The notes: generated from the letters alone by a model not told the origin. 64,000 bases of DNA from Pseudomonadota bacterium (GCA_023430315.1 JAEZAW010000239.1:5864-69863); one strand, 5' to 3'. Counted from the first letter of the stretch, positions 27,766 through 38,286 are shown. Numbers and translations: made by a program.

Positions 27766-30390
27766 ATGGCCAAGAGCAAACTAGCCCTCTACCAGCAGAA
27801 GCGGGACTTTACGAAAACGGCGGAGCCGAGCGGCAGGGAGCCGATCGCCCCCGCCGAGTATCCGCGCTTTGTGATCCAGAAGCACGCGGCGACGCGGCTG
27901 CACTACGACCTGCGCCTCGAAGTAGACGGCGTGTTCAAATCATGGGCGGTGACCAAGGGCCCGTCTCTCAATCCTGGTGAGAAGCGACTTGCCGTCGAGA
28001 CCGAAGATCATCCGCTCGACTACGGGGATTTCGAAGGCAGGATACCGAAGGGTGAATATGGCGGCGGCACCGTCATGCTTTGGGATCGCGGGTTCTGGGC
28101 CGCGGATGGCGACGCCGCCAAGGCGCTGCGCAAGGGCGAGTTGCGCTTCACCCTCGTCGGCGAGAAGCTGCAAGGCAGCTGGGTGCTCGTGCGCCTCCGC
28201 AATGACCGCGAGGGCGGAAATCGAACCAACTGGCTTCTGATCAAGCGACATGATGGCTATGAGAAGGATGATGTCGACATCCTCGCCGAGGACCGATCTG
28301 TCGCGTCCGGGCGCAGTATGGATGAGATTACCGCCGGCAAAGGCCGCAAGCCCAAGCCCTTCATGCTCGACAAGGCCAAGCGCTTTAATGCGGACGCCGT
28401 GTGGCATTCGAACCGCGGCGATGGCAAAGTCGAACGGGCAGCGAAAAAGGCTGAGAAGCGGAAAGGGAAATCAGGCAAGGGCGCACCTATGCCGCCTTTC
28501 ATCGCGCCGCAGCTTTGCAAGAGCGTCAGCCGGCCACCTTCGGGCCAGGACTGGGTGCATGAAATCAAGCTCGATGGCTACCGCATGCAGCTGCGCGTGG
28601 AAGATGGCGACGGCACCATGCGCACGCGCAAAGGCCTCGACTGGACGCCGAAGTTCGCGGCAATCGCGCAGGGAGCTTCTAGCCTGCCGGATTGTCTGAT
28701 CGATGGCGAGGTGGTTGCACTCGACCCAAATGGCGCGCCGGATTTTTCGGCGCTGCAAGCAGCCCTGTCCGAAGGTCGTTCCCATGACCTGATCTACTTC
28801 GTGTTCGACCTGCTGTTCGAGGCCGGCGATGATCTGCGCGACCTGAAGCTGACTGCCCGCAAGGAGCGCCTCGCCGCCCTCCTCGCGCGCAAGGGTCCGC
28901 ATCACCGCCAGATCCGCTATGTCGAGCACCTCGCAGAGCCGGGCGATGCGGTGCTCAAATCCGCATGCAACTTGCAGCTCGAAGGGATCATCTCCAAGCG
29001 TGCCGACGCCTCGTACCGTTCGGGCCGCACCGAGACGTGGATGAAATCCAAATGCCGCGCCGGTCATGAAGTTGTCGTCGGCGCGTGGAGTGGCAGCGCG
29101 ACGAGCCTGCGGTCGCTCGTCGTTGGCGTCTATCGCGGCGATCACCTTGTCCATACTGGCCGCGTTGGGACGGGATTCAACTCGCGCAACACTGGCAACA
29201 TCCTGAAGCAGCTCAATGCGCTCAAAACACACAAGAGCCCGTTCGGCGGCAAGGGCGCGCCGCGCAAGGGCAAGGACTGGACCTGGGTCAAGCCGAAGCT
29301 GGTCGCCGAGATCGAGTTTGCGGGCTTCACCGGCGACGGCATGGTGCGGCAGGCCGCCTTCAAGGGCCTGCGCGAGGATAAGCTGGCGGGCGAAGTCCGG
29401 GCCGAAGTGCCGGTGCCGCCAAAGGACGCCGAACTGCCCACGCCCGCGCCGCGCGCCACCCGCGTAAAGGGCGGCAGCGAATCCGTCATGGGCGTTGCCA
29501 TCTCAAAGCCGGACAAACCGCTATGGCCGGCGCCCGATGATCTGACCAAGCTCGATCTGGCCCGCTACCTCGAAAAGATTGGCCCGTGGATGCTCATGCA
29601 TATCAAGGGCCGTCCCTGCTCCATCATCCGCGCGCCGGACGGTATCAACGGCGAGCGCTTCTTTCAGCGCCACGAGATGCGCGGCATGTCGAATTTGATC
29701 TCGGTGACGCGTGTCGAGGGCGATCGCAAGCCCTACATCCAGATCGACCGGGTCGAGGGTCTCATCGCGGCCGCGCAAATCGCCGCTATTGAATTTCATC
29801 CGTGGAACAACCAGCCGGGCAAGCCGCCGGTGCCGGGAAGGCTCGTCTTCGATCTCGACCCCGCACCTGAGCTCGGCTTTAGCCACGTCATTGCCGCCGC
29901 CAAGGAACTGAAGGAGCGGCTCGAGGCGCTCGGTCTGGCAACATTCTGCAAGACGACCGGCGGCAAGGGCCTGCATGTCGTAACACCGCTCATCGTACGC
30001 GAAAAGGACGGGCTCGGCTGGGACGAAGCCAAGAGCTTCGCGCAGGCAATATGCGCCGCCATGGCGCAGGACAGCCCCGACAAGTACCTGATCAACATGT
30101 CCAAGGCGAAGCGCGTCGGCCGGATCTTTCTCGACTATCTGCGCAATGACCGCATGTCGACGGCGGTTGCGCCGCTTTCACCCCGTATGCGGCCCGGCGC
30201 GACAGTCTCGATGCCGCTGCACTGGAGTGAGGTGCGGGCCGGCCTTGATCCTACACGGTTCACAATGTCGAGCGTGCCGACGCTGCTCGCCAAAGGCAAG
30301 CCATGGGCTGACTACAGCGAGAGCGAGGTGCTGCTCAAGGCGGCAATCCAAAAATTCATCAAGCTGGGCAATCGCCAACGTTCGGCTTAG
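27766..30390 (+). CDS. ligD: DNA ligase D (phosphoesterase-ligase-polymerase)
   Basis: 874 residues in the order PE, ligase, polymerase. The 3'-phosphoesterase domain ([34 protein letters not shown]) spans about 35-190. The ligase domain ([12 protein letters not shown] with the adenylated Lys, [28 protein letters not shown]) spans about 245-550. The primase-polymerase domain ([38 protein letters not shown]) spans about 580-865. It end-processes, fills in and seals breaks bound by Ku. The frame is uninterrupted over 2.6 kb. Confidence 0.98.
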   Translation: MAKSKLALYQQKRDFTKTAEPSGREPIAPAEYPRFVIQKHAATRLHYDLRLEVDGVFKSWAVTKGPSLNPGEKRLAVETEDHPLDYGDFEGRIPKGEYGGGTVMLWDRGFWAADGDAAKALRKGELRFTLVGEKLQGSWVLVRLRNDREGGNRTNWLLIKRHDGYEKDDVDILAEDRSVASGRSMDEITAGKGRKPKPFMLDKAKRFNADAVWHSNRGDGKVERAAKKAEKRKGKSGKGAPMPPFIAPQLCKSVSRPPSGQDWVHEIKLDGYRMQLRVEDGDGTMRTRKGLDWTPKFAAIAQGASSLPDCLIDGEVVALDPNGAPDFSALQAALSEGRSHDLIYFVFDLLFEAGDDLRDLKLTARKERLAALLARKGPHHRQIRYVEHLAEPGDAVLKSACNLQLEGIISKRADASYRSGRTETWMKSKCRAGHEVVVGAWSGSATSLRSLVVGVYRGDHLVHTGRVGTGFNSRNTGNILKQLNALKTHKSPFGGKGAPRKGKDWTWVKPKLVAEIEFAGFTGDGMVRQAAFKGLREDKLAGEVRAEVPVPPKDAELPTPAPRATRVKGGSESVMGVAISKPDKPLWPAPDDLTKLDLARYLEKIGPWMLMHIKGRPCSIIRAPDGINGERFFQRHEMRGMSNLISVTRVEGDRKPYIQIDRVEGLIAAAQIAAIEFHPWNNQPGKPPVPGRLVFDLDPAPELGFSHVIAAAKELKERLEALGLATFCKTTGGKGLHVVTPLIVREKDGLGWDEAKSFAQAICAAMAQDSPDKYLINMSKAKRVGRIFLDYLRNDRMSTAVAPLSPRMRPGATVSMPLHWSEVRAGLDPTRFTMSSVPTLLAKGKPWADYSESEVLLKAAIQKFIKLGNRQRSA

Positions 30391-30434
30391 GGCGCCAATT
30401 TCCTGCTTCGGCCACGCATTCGCGCCAGGATGCA

Positions 30435-30459
30435 GGAACCGAGGCAGCCGCCCTGTGTT
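30435..30459 (+). promoter_or_regulatory. Near-consensus EcfG promoter, GGAAC-N16-TGTT
   Basis: One -10 mismatch; ends 30 bases before the ATG at 30490 and 170 before the YihY gene. Confidence 0.45.
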
Positions 30460-30489
30460 TGTCGTCATGACGACGCTCCGGATTTGACC

Positions 30490-30657
30490 ATGCTGAATAC
30501 TCACCTTGTCGACATCATCAAGGAAGAGCTCGGCGCGTACTGCCGCGACGTGCATCTTGCTCATGTCGCACGCGTAATCCAGGAGTCGCTTGCCTCAGCT
30601 GCGCTAGGAGCGGCGCGGGAGCCCACTGATGTGGTCGCTGCTGAAAAGGGCCGTTGA
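30490..30657 (+). CDS. Possible small protein upstream of the YihY gene (55 aa)
   Basis: MLNTHLVDIIKEELGAYCRD continues to VVAAEKGR. Composition is protein-like, and it sits at the right distance from a near-consensus GSR promoter. It overlaps the first 29 bases of the YihY gene in another frame, allowing translational coupling. No family is recognised. Confidence 0.4.
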   Translation: MLNTHLVDIIKEELGAYCRDVHLAHVARVIQESLASAALGAAREPTDVVAAEKGR

Positions 30658-31462
30658 GGGGTTTTTCCAGCACAAGAGCGCGCGGCTCGGCGCGGTGCTC
30701 GCCTATTATTCCGTGTTCTCCCTCGGGCCGCTTCTTCTGATCGTCAGCGCGGTCGCAGGCTTCTTCTTTGGAGCCGACGCTGTACGCGGTTCGCTCACCT
30801 CTCAGTTTCGCAGCATTGCTCGGTGAGACTGGGAGCCAGGCGGTCGAAGCAATGTTCAAGGGCGCGGAAAGCGCGACGGGGGCGGCATTGCTGCCGTGTT
30901 CGGCATCGGCCTTCTCATCGTGGCCGCATTTGGCGTCGTGGTGCAGCTACGAGACGCGCTGAATACCATCTTCGAAACCAAAGAGCCGGACGATGCAGGC
31001 ATTACCTGGTACGCCCGAGTGTATGCGCTTTCCTTCGCAGGTATCCTCGCGCTCGGCTTTCTCCTCGCGACAGCGCTCGTGGTCAGCGCGGGACTTGCGG
31101 CTTTCGCGGCATGGTTCAGCGGGTCCGACGCCCAGAGTGTGCTGCTCACGGTCATCAATTTCATCATCTCTCTTGGCGACCTGACGCTGCTGTTCTCGAT
31201 GCTCTTTAAGTGGCTGCCGGACAGGGAGCTCTCGTGGCGTGAAGTTGCGGTTGGCGGCTTTGCCACGGCGCTGCTGTTCAATATCGGCAAGACAGCCATT
31301 GCCTGGTACTTCGGCACGCAGGGTCTTGAATCCACCTATGGCGCCGCCGCCTCGATCGTCGTCCTCCTGATCTGGGTTTATTACTCCTCCCAGATTGTGC
31401 TCTTCGGGGCCGAGCTCACCCAGGCCAATGCGACGCCCGAAGCGGGAGGGCGAAAGCGCTGA
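30629..31462 (+). pseudogene. YihY/UPF0761 membrane protein with paired frameshifts
   Basis: MWSLLKRAVEGFFQHKSARL and VLAYYSVFSLGPLLLIVSAV begin a YihY (former RNase BN) protein, which continues in the same frame from VFGIGLLIVAAFGVVVQLRD to the end at 31462. Between about 30819 and 30882 the true sequence (LLGETGSQAVEAMFKGAESA) is one base out of frame, creating TGA at 30824-30826. A surplus base before and a missing G in a GGGGG run after would restore one 277-residue protein. Either a decayed gene or two assembly indels; a second YihY at 63810-64000 is also broken. Confidence 0.8.
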
Positions 31463-31826
31463 GACCCTCAAGGCGCGGGGCGGAAAAATCGCCAAGCTTG
31501 CAAGGCATGGCGCACGATCCAGCGGAAGCCAGGACGCGCGCGCAGTTTCGTTGCCGACGATGTCAGCGTTAGCTGCTTATGCAGGAGCCTGGAAAAATGA
31601 GGGGAGGAGTGGCAGCACGCCGTCTAACGCGGGCCGAGGACACGCAACGTCCCCTGTGCCACCACTCCCAAGAAAGAGATGAAGGTCATCTCAGACAATC
31701 GCTTTGAGGTGCGTCAAAACGATTGCAGATGCGGCACTTTGTAGATGCGAGCTGTGTTACTAAGAGTAGGAGTTGCCACGGCGGCGTAGTTGAACTCAAT
31801 CCCCGAATGTGAGGCACAGCACCTAG
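31463..31826. other. Stretch without a recognisable gene
   Basis: About 360 bases between the YihY gene and the cytochrome c gene. Nothing recognisable on either strand. Confidence 0.5.
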
Positions 31827-32192
31827 ATGTGGAACTCCTCATGGCTGGCCAAGACGGCGTATGTCGTATCGATCCTCAACCTCATGGCACTCCCTGCTGA
31901 AAGCAATGAACTGACAAGAGGATACGCCATAGCGGCCGAGAAATGCTCGCATTGCCATGCCATATCGCACGACGATATCCCGCCTCATGCGATCGTCATC
32001 CCGTTCAGGCAATTGTACACGCGGTTCCCAATTTCGATGCTGGTCGAGGCCCGAGAGCGCGGTGTGATTGCCGGGCACGATGAAATGCCAATGTTCTCGT
32101 TGACGATACCCGATGCGAACGCACTTCTTTCCTATATCGACTCACTGGCACCAAATGCTCCTGGGTATGTTCGTAACCAGAAAAATCGATAG
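31827..32192 (+). CDS. Small c-type cytochrome
   Basis: 121 residues. An N-terminal export signal (TAYVVSILNLMALPAESNE) is followed by the haem-binding CSHCH (about residues 39-43), a distal Met candidate in HDEMPMFSL and a C-terminal LLSYIDSL helix typical of class I cytochrome c. It would be a periplasmic one-electron carrier. No oxidase or dehydrogenase gene is adjacent. Confidence 0.85.
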   Translation: MWNSSWLAKTAYVVSILNLMALPAESNELTRGYAIAAEKCSHCHAISHDDIPPHAIVIPFRQLYTRFPISMLVEARERGVIAGHDEMPMFSLTIPDANALLSYIDSLAPNAPGYVRNQKNR

Positions 32193-32551
32193 AGCCACAT
32201 GCGGACCGTCAGGCCGTTCAGCCATTGAAGGTTACATCTCCGTGTAAACCTGTTCGGCGTCCATGTCTTGCGGTGCCATTATCGCCCGAAATGAACGAAA
32301 AAATGACCCCTGAAACGGGAAACAGAAAGAACGCTGGCTCGATGCTTTACGCGAGGCAGAGGTGCGATCGGCTGGCATCTACTCTGACCTACGTTGCGCC
32401 TCCGGCCGGCATATGCTGACCACCACGCCGACGCCTAATCCGTTAGAATTCGCCTTTGCCGCTCTGAGTGAGAGAATCTTGTGATCTTCCAACGCAACCC
32501 CTCCCGCCAACGAGAGTTTGGCAAGATAGATGTTCATTCTGAGGGGAAATC
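32193..32551. other. Stretch without an intact gene
   Basis: A plus-strand frame at about 32310-32481 reads RWLDALREAEVRSAGIYSDL and PNPLEFAFAALSERIL before a stop. It is protein-like but lacks a start codon and I cannot name it, so it may be a remnant. Confidence 0.35.
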
Positions 32552-33244
32552 ATGCTCCGGAAGTTGCTTGGCGTTTTGGTGCTCACCGGGCTCGCTCAAT
32601 CCGCATCGGCTCAGGATCGCATGGACTGGATGCCATGGAACCGGCCCGGCTATGCGCCGCCACCTTATGAAAGGCCCGCACCGCACGAGCGGGAGGCTAT
32701 CGAGCCACCAGCGGTGATGAACCTAAGTGCGCCACCGGTCGTCCTCGACGGCGGACCTCGGCCAACAATCTCTTCTGCTTTGCCGGAGCGCGTCGCCTTT
32801 AGCAGCTCATATGCCGTTGGCACGATTGTCATCGATACCTCGGGGCGACGCCTCTATCTGGTGCAATCGCCCGAAGAAGCGCTGGTCTATCCGGTCTCGG
32901 TCGGCCGCGAGGGCTTTGCATGGACAGGGGCAGAAAAAATCAGCCGGATCGCAAGCTGGCCGGACTGGCATCCGCCGGCGGAAATGCGCGAGCGCGATCC
33001 GCGCCTCCCTGAGAAGATGACCGGTGGCGTCCGCAACCCGCTTGGTGCAAAAGCCCTTTATCTTGGAAACACCCTCTATCGCATTCACGGCACTGACAAC
33101 GAGAGCACCATCGGACGCGCCTCGTCCTCCGGCTGCTTTCGAATGACGAACGGCCACGTGGTCGATTTGGCCTCGCGCGTTAGCACAGGCACCGCGGTGA
33201 TCGTTCTCGACAAGCTCCCGCAAAACATCGCAGGCCTTCGTTGA
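32552..33244 (+). CDS. L,D-transpeptidase (YkuD domain)
   Basis: 230 residues: signal peptide (LLGVLVLTGLAQSASA), a Pro-rich spacer, then the YkuD fold from about 85 (GTIVIDTSGRRLYLVQSPEE) to the active site YRIHGTDNESTIGRASSSGC, with catalytic Cys in SSGCFRM. It makes 3-3 cross-links or anchors proteins on peptidoglycan in the periplasm. TGAGGGGAAAT precedes the ATG. No GSR motif is found. Confidence 0.93.
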   Translation: MLRKLLGVLVLTGLAQSASAQDRMDWMPWNRPGYAPPPYERPAPHEREAIEPPAVMNLSAPPVVLDGGPRPTISSALPERVAFSSSYAVGTIVIDTSGRRLYLVQSPEEALVYPVSVGREGFAWTGAEKISRIASWPDWHPPAEMRERDPRLPEKMTGGVRNPLGAKALYLGNTLYRIHGTDNESTIGRASSSGCFRMTNGHVVDLASRVSTGTAVIVLDKLPQNIAGLR

Positions 33245-33328
33245 GGTAAAGAAGGCGCGACGCCGGACATTGGCCGACCGAACGAATCGTGATCAAGCTG
33301 GCTCGAAGGCAGATCACTTCGGACGCGC

Positions 33329-35410
33329 ATGATCGGAACTTCGCATCTTGAACAGCTCAATCCCGCCCAGCGGCGCTCAGTCGAGCATGGGGTGAGCGGG
33401 ATTGGTGCCAATGTCGCGGGTCCGCTGCTCGTGATCGCGGGCGCCGGCTCTGGCAAGACGAACACACTCGCCCATCGCGTCGCCCATCTGCTTATGCACG
33501 GCGCCGACCCCAGCCGGGTGCTGTTACTGACCTTTTCGCGTCGTGCTGCCGCGGAGATGGAGCGACGTGCCGAGCGCATTGTGGCAGCGACGCGCGGCCA
33601 AGAATCCATTGCCGGGCGAAGCCCGATGAGCTGGTCCGGCACGTTTCACGCGGTCGGCGCCCGCCTGCTGCGTATGTACGCCAACTCGATCGGGCTCGAG
33701 CCCGGGTTCACGATCCATGATCGCGAAGATTCTGCCGACCTCATCAATCTCGTCCGCCACGAGCTCGGATTCTCAGATAAGGAGAAGCGCTTTCCCTTGA
33801 AGGGCACGTGCCTCGGCATCTACTCGCGGGCGGTCAATGCGGCGGAGCCACTCGAGGTGGTGCTGCGCAAGCAGTTTCCGTGGTGTGCCGAGTGGGAGAA
33901 CGAACTACGTGAATTGTTCGATGCCTATGTCGAGGCCAAGCAGAAGCAGCACGTGCTCGACTACGATGACCTGCTTCTCTACTGGGGCGAGCTTATGCAG
34001 GTGCCCGAGCTCTCAGGTGAGATCGGCGCCATGTTTGATCATGTGTTGGTCGACGAATACCAGGACACGAACGCGCTACAGGCCTCAATCCTGCATGGCT
34101 TGAAGCCGGATGGCGCCGGCCTCACGGTCGTTGGTGATGATGCCCAAGCTATCTACGGCTTTCGTGCCGCCTCAGTGCGCAACATCCTCGATTTCCCGCA
34201 GCTGTTCGAGCCGCCGGCGGCCATTATCACGCTGGAGCAGAATTATCGCTCGACGCAGCCAATTCTTACGGCCTCCAATGCTGTTATTGGGCTTGCCCGG
34301 GAGCGCTTCACCAAGGATCTGCACTCCGCGCGCACGTCGAGTGAGAAGCCAGCGCTCGTCACGGTCCCCGACGATTTGGGCCAGGTCAACTACATTGTGT
34401 CGGAGATCCTGGCGAGCCGAGAGGCTGGCGTGCGACTCAAGGAGCAGGCCGTGCTGTTTCGGACGGGGTCGCATAGCGCCATGCTCGAGATCGAGTTGAC
34501 GCGGCGCAACATTCCTTTCGTGAAGTTCGGTGGATTGAAGTTCATCGAGGCCGCGCACGTAAAGGATCTGCTCGCGGTACTTCGTTGGGCCGAGAATCCA
34601 AATGATCGCGTGACCGGGTTTCGGGTCATACAACTCCTTGAGGGTGTCGGACCGGGTACAGCCGGCCGAGTGCTCGACAGTATGGCGGGCCGATCACCGA
34701 CGGATGCGCTTGCGCTGTTCTGTCCGCCTGCCAAAACCGCTGACCAGTGGCGTGATTTGGTCGAGCTGATGCGGCGCTTAATGGACCCGGGAGCATCGTG
34801 GCCGAGCGATATGGATCTTGCCCGGCAATGGTACCAGCCGCATCTCGAGCAGAACTATCCCGATGCTCTTATCCGTGCCGGCGATCTCGATCAGCTGCAG
34901 CGCATGGCCACTGGCTACCCCACGCGTGCCCGCTTTCTGACCGATCTCACGCTCGACCCACCGAGTGCCACAAGTGACGAGTCGGGCTCACCTTCTCGTG
35001 ATGAGGACTATTTGATCCTGTCCACCATTCACTCCGCCAAAGGGCAGGAGTGGAAGTCGGTATTCGTGCTCAATGTCGTCGACGGCTGCATTCCCTCCGA
35101 TCTCGGAACCGGCTGCTCAGATAATATCGAGGAAGAGCGCCGGCTGCTCTATGTCGCCATGACGCGGGCGAAGGACCGGCTTAGCCTTGTGGTGCCGCAT
35201 CGCTTCTACATCACCCAGCAAGCAAAGCACGGGGACAAGCATCTCTACGCCATGAGGTCTCGCTTCATCCCGACATCGATTGTCCATTTGTTTGAGCAGC
35301 GAGCATGGACAAATGTGGCCAGGTCAGCGCATGTGAAGTCGGCAGCTAGCAGTGTATCTGTCGATATCAGCGCGCGCATGCGAGGGCGGTGGCGACAGTC
35401 CGGCGCGTGA
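33329..35410 (+). CDS. UvrD/Rep-family superfamily 1A DNA helicase
   Basis: 693 residues. Motif I AGAGSGKTNTLAHR, Ia LLTFSRRAAAEM, II VDEYQDTN, III VVGDDAQAIYGFRAA, IV EQNYRSTQPIL, V TIHSAKGQEWKSVFVLNVVD and VI YVAMTRAKDRL are all present. A 3'-5' translocase of the UvrD/Rep/PcrA group, lacking the RecB-type nuclease. Its place between ligD and exonuclease III suggests a role in the local repair set. Confidence 0.95.
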   Translation: MIGTSHLEQLNPAQRRSVEHGVSGIGANVAGPLLVIAGAGSGKTNTLAHRVAHLLMHGADPSRVLLLTFSRRAAAEMERRAERIVAATRGQESIAGRSPMSWSGTFHAVGARLLRMYANSIGLEPGFTIHDREDSADLINLVRHELGFSDKEKRFPLKGTCLGIYSRAVNAAEPLEVVLRKQFPWCAEWENELRELFDAYVEAKQKQHVLDYDDLLLYWGELMQVPELSGEIGAMFDHVLVDEYQDTNALQASILHGLKPDGAGLTVVGDDAQAIYGFRAASVRNILDFPQLFEPPAAIITLEQNYRSTQPILTASNAVIGLARERFTKDLHSARTSSEKPALVTVPDDLGQVNYIVSEILASREAGVRLKEQAVLFRTGSHSAMLEIELTRRNIPFVKFGGLKFIEAAHVKDLLAVLRWAENPNDRVTGFRVIQLLEGVGPGTAGRVLDSMAGRSPTDALALFCPPAKTADQWRDLVELMRRLMDPGASWPSDMDLARQWYQPHLEQNYPDALIRAGDLDQLQRMATGYPTRARFLTDLTLDPPSATSDESGSPSRDEDYLILSTIHSAKGQEWKSVFVLNVVDGCIPSDLGTGCSDNIEEERRLLYVAMTRAKDRLSLVVPHRFYITQQAKHGDKHLYAMRSRFIPTSIVHLFEQRAWTNVARSAHVKSAASSVSVDISARMRGRWRQSGA

Positions 35411-35500
35411 AGCCCGCACGGGGCAGGACGAGTTTTTTCAAAGCAGACTGCAGGAGCCCTTGGCTCATCACCGGAAGCCTCTCGAGCCCTTACCGAACGA

Positions 35501-35671
35501 TTAAACCGACGTTGCTGCCGGAGATGACGCGCCTTTGACGGCTGTCGAGACTGGCGCCTGCAGCGCCTTCTCCTGCTCGACCAGCATTTGAATCGCTAAG
35601 TGCAGTACTGGTGGAAGCACCTCGACGGGCCTGTATTGAAGCCTTAATCCCTGACCCAGAGACTTTACCAT
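35501..35671 (-). CDS. Possible small protein (56 aa)
   Basis: ATG at 35671 with GAGAGG six bases upstream. The product begins MVKSLGQGLRLQYRPVEVLP and contains a helical LHLAIQMLVEQEKALQAPV stretch, then a Ser/Ala-rich tail. No known family. The residue pattern and ribosome-binding site favour a real gene. Confidence 0.45.
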   Translation of the reverse strand: MVKSLGQGLRLQYRPVEVLPPVLHLAIQMLVEQEKALQAPVSTAVKGASSPAATSV

Positions 35672-35703
35672 CGGTTACCTCTCGCAAGCTGATTGATAAG
35701 CGC

Positions 35704-35728
35704 GGAACGACTGCACGAGTCCGAGGTT
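35704..35728 (+). promoter_or_regulatory. Near-consensus EcfG promoter, GGAAC-N16-GGTT
   Basis: One -10 mismatch, about 118 bases before the exonuclease III start. Plausible because ku and ligD nearby have exact motifs. Confidence 0.35.
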
Positions 35729-35845
35729 CCCCGTGAGAGCAGAAACATATTTCGCGCGATTTTTAAAAATCAGAAGGGTTTGATTCCCAAGCCGCTGCTT
35801 TCGTGTGGCAAGTCCTCACTCCGGTTAGATGGTTTGGTGCACGAG

Positions 35846-36676
35846 ATGAAGATCGCAACGTTCAACATCAGCAATATCAACCACCGCTTGCCGACCTTGC
35901 TGCGATGGCTGAAGGAGGCCGCGCCCGATGCTGTCTGCCTGCAGGAACTCAAATGTACTGACGAGCAATTCCCCGTCGATGCCATCCGGAGGGCTGGCTA
36001 CCACGCTGTATGGAAGGGTCAGCGCACCTGGAACGGCGTCGCAATCTTGGCCAGGAGGGCTGAACCGATCGTCACGCGAACGGCCCTCCCTGGTGATGCC
36101 GCGGATAGGCAGGCGCGATACATTGAGGCGGCGGTCGACGGCGTGCTCCTGAGCTGTATCTATTTGCCAAATGGAAATCCGCAACCCGGGCCAAAATTTG
36201 ATTACAAGCTCGCCTGGTTCAAGCGTTTGTCGACGCACGCAAAATCACTTCTGAAGGAGGGTGTTCCCACCGTTCTGGCCGGCGACTTCAATGTGGCGCC
36301 GACACCGATCGATATCTATCCCACGACCTCATGGGACAATGATGCGCTTGTGCATCCGAAAAGCCGCCTTGCTTACGCGCGACTTATCGATCAGGGATGG
36401 GCCGACGCTCTGCGGGTGATCTATGGCGATGCCCGCGTCTACACGTTCTGGCACTACATGCTTCGTCGATGGGAACGTGATGCCGGACTCCGGCTGGATC
36501 ATCTCTTGCTGAGCCCGGGCATCGCATCGCAGTTGCGATCGGCTGGTGTCGATCGCGCGACACGAGGTGAAGTCGGATCGAGCGATCACGCTCCCGTTTG
36601 GATCGAGCTTAAGGCGCCTCAACACGCCAGACGTCCCTCGCCGTCAGCGAAGCGCCGCCGCACCACGAATGCCTGA
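35846..36676 (+). CDS. xthA: Exodeoxyribonuclease III (XthA-like AP endonuclease)
   Basis: 276 residues from MKIATFNISNINHRLPTLLR; the longer upstream frame is not protein-like. Conserved metal and catalytic motifs: CLQELK, YLPNGNPQPGPKFDYKLAW, LAGDFNVAP and the C-terminal GSSDHAPVW. It cleaves abasic sites and trims 3' ends. A basic Ser/Lys/Arg tail follows the fold. Probably accessory to a housekeeping copy elsewhere. Confidence 0.95.
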   Translation: MKIATFNISNINHRLPTLLRWLKEAAPDAVCLQELKCTDEQFPVDAIRRAGYHAVWKGQRTWNGVAILARRAEPIVTRTALPGDAADRQARYIEAAVDGVLLSCIYLPNGNPQPGPKFDYKLAWFKRLSTHAKSLLKEGVPTVLAGDFNVAPTPIDIYPTTSWDNDALVHPKSRLAYARLIDQGWADALRVIYGDARVYTFWHYMLRRWERDAGLRLDHLLLSPGIASQLRSAGVDRATRGEVGSSDHAPVWIELKAPQHARRPSPSAKRRRTTNA

Positions 36677-36679
36677 TAT

Positions 36680-36870
36680 CGCGCTATGGGCGATAGGATG
36701 TTGGGGACCTCCCTTCACTTCCTCGGCGATCAATCAGGCTCTCGCCGCCACATCGAGCGCATGCTCGACCAATACGCTCCACAATGCCGTCGCGCGCGAA
36801 TCGTTCGCTACGAGTGCGATGCGCGCGTGACGGCCATGATGACGCTTTCGCGCGTACTGTGGCTCCAAGG
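36680..36870 (+). pseudogene. Fragment of a TPR/ATPase-type transcriptional regulator
   Basis: The plus frame reads GDRMLGTSLHFLGDQSGSRR, HIERMLDQYAPQCRRARIVR and AMMTLSRVLWLQG. This is the helical-repeat block found between the ATPase and C-terminus of large COG3903-type winged-helix regulators. Neither the DNA-binding nor the P-loop part is present. It begins right at the exonuclease III stop. Confidence 0.5.
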
Positions 36871-37225
36871 TTCGGGCAGCCGTCGTGAAACTTCAGTCGG
36901 CGCGGCTCTTCCAGTATTACGCAGTGTTCCCTTGTTGCTTTGGCGGAAGGTCTCGCGGCTGGTCGTACAAAGGAGTAGGGCGTCTGCGATAGAGGGGGAG
37001 CCGCCTCCGTTTCCGATGAACCCACCCAATTGTGCAAGCTAGCCCGATAGTTCTCTGGCAACGGGTTTCTCGGACTTAGTGGTCCAAGGAGCTGAAGTTG
37101 CCAGCGGAGGAGCGTAAGCAGAACGGCGGCCAACTGAGGGTTTGAAAGAGAACATATCGGGCCTCTTGTCAGGCCCCTGGTCTCGAAAAGGGAATGTCAG
37201 CCACGACCAGTGGCAACGTCACAGC
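36871..37225. other. Stretch without a recognisable gene
   Basis: About 350 bases of debris-like sequence between the regulator fragment and the FGE-like gene. Confidence 0.5.
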
Positions 37226-38092
37226 TCAGGGGACGGTGCGAGCGACCCTGAACCCGATCTTGTCATCGGCGTGTCCAGCAGGATTATGACCGCGGTAGTC
37301 GGACTGAATGCGCCGGGGGTCACTATGCCATGCACCTCCTCGAATAACCCGCTGAGAGCAAGCCTCTGTCAGTACGGCCGAAGCCGTGACTCGTTCGAGT
37401 TTGAGACCTGAAAAGCAGTCTTCAGTCCACTCATAGACATTTCCGTGCATGTCGTGGAGGCCGAAGGAATTGGCCGGAAATTGCGCGACTGGTGCGGTTT
37501 GTATCCAACGATCTTGCCCAGCAGATGCGCCTGAGCATGGAGCACATTGCTCGTTCCCGAAGTTGGCAAAGGTCCTGTCGGCGGAGCGGCCCCATGGGAA
37601 AGGCGTGCGTGTCTGAGCGCGCGCCGCATACTCCCATTCAGCCTCAGAGGGTAATCTGTATTGCCGTCGCGATTTCGTACTGATCCAGCGAATGTAGTCC
37701 TGCGCGTCATGCCACGTGACATAAGTGACGGGATGATCACTGTCCCGATTGGCATGGTGGAGTAAGGGCCGTGCGCTACAACCCTGCTCTGCGACGCACG
37801 CTCGCCATTGTGAGATCGTCACTTCGGTGCGGCTGAGAGCAAAGGCCTCGACATCGACGGTTCGAAGTGGTGGTAGCGCTCCAATCGCAAGCCAACTTGC
37901 CAGAGTTTCGCGTAATCTCAGCTGACGGCCCATGTGGAATGTGCCGGCAGGTATAAGCACCATCTCGGGACAGGGCTCGCAGTCGATCGACACGTGAGTG
38001 CTCGGCCGATCTTCGGGTTGGGCCCGCCATAGGCCCCATGCAAGTGCTGAAGCTGATGCGATCGTCGCGAGGATAGCCAGTTTCCAGAACAC
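37226..38092 (-). CDS. SUMF1/formylglycine-generating-enzyme-like protein
   Basis: 288 residues. An N-terminal membrane anchor or signal (LAILATIASASALAWGLW) is followed by the FGE-sulfatase fold: PEMVLIPAGTFHMGRQLR, LSRTEVTISQWRACV, PVTYVTWHDAQDYIRW, YRLPSEAEWEYAARA, FGLHDMHGNVYEWTEDC and RVIRGGAWHSDP. Members modify sulfatases, act as ergothioneine/hercynine enzymes or are non-enzymatic. No sulfatase is nearby, so the substrate is unknown. Probably periplasmic. Confidence 0.9.
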   Translation of the reverse strand: MFWKLAILATIASASALAWGLWRAQPEDRPSTHVSIDCEPCPEMVLIPAGTFHMGRQLRLRETLASWLAIGALPPLRTVDVEAFALSRTEVTISQWRACVAEQGCSARPLLHHANRDSDHPVTYVTWHDAQDYIRWISTKSRRQYRLPSEAEWEYAARAQTRTPFPWGRSADRTFANFGNEQCAPCSGASAGQDRWIQTAPVAQFPANSFGLHDMHGNVYEWTEDCFSGLKLERVTASAVLTEACSQRVIRGGAWHSDPRRIQSDYRGHNPAGHADDKIGFRVARTVP

Positions 38093-38286
38093 GCTCTTGC
38101 TCGTGGCTTATTGAGTTGACCACTACTCACGTCACAACGGAAGATTCGCAAGGGCATCGCGAAAATTGAATTGTGTTTGATTGGCAGTGAACCAATCCGG
38201 ATCCAGCCTGAAGGGGCGGACATCAAGGGCGTTGGAAGACGCATCGCTGGGCTCCCGAAAGTCATGAAGAACTTGCTCGCCTTAAT

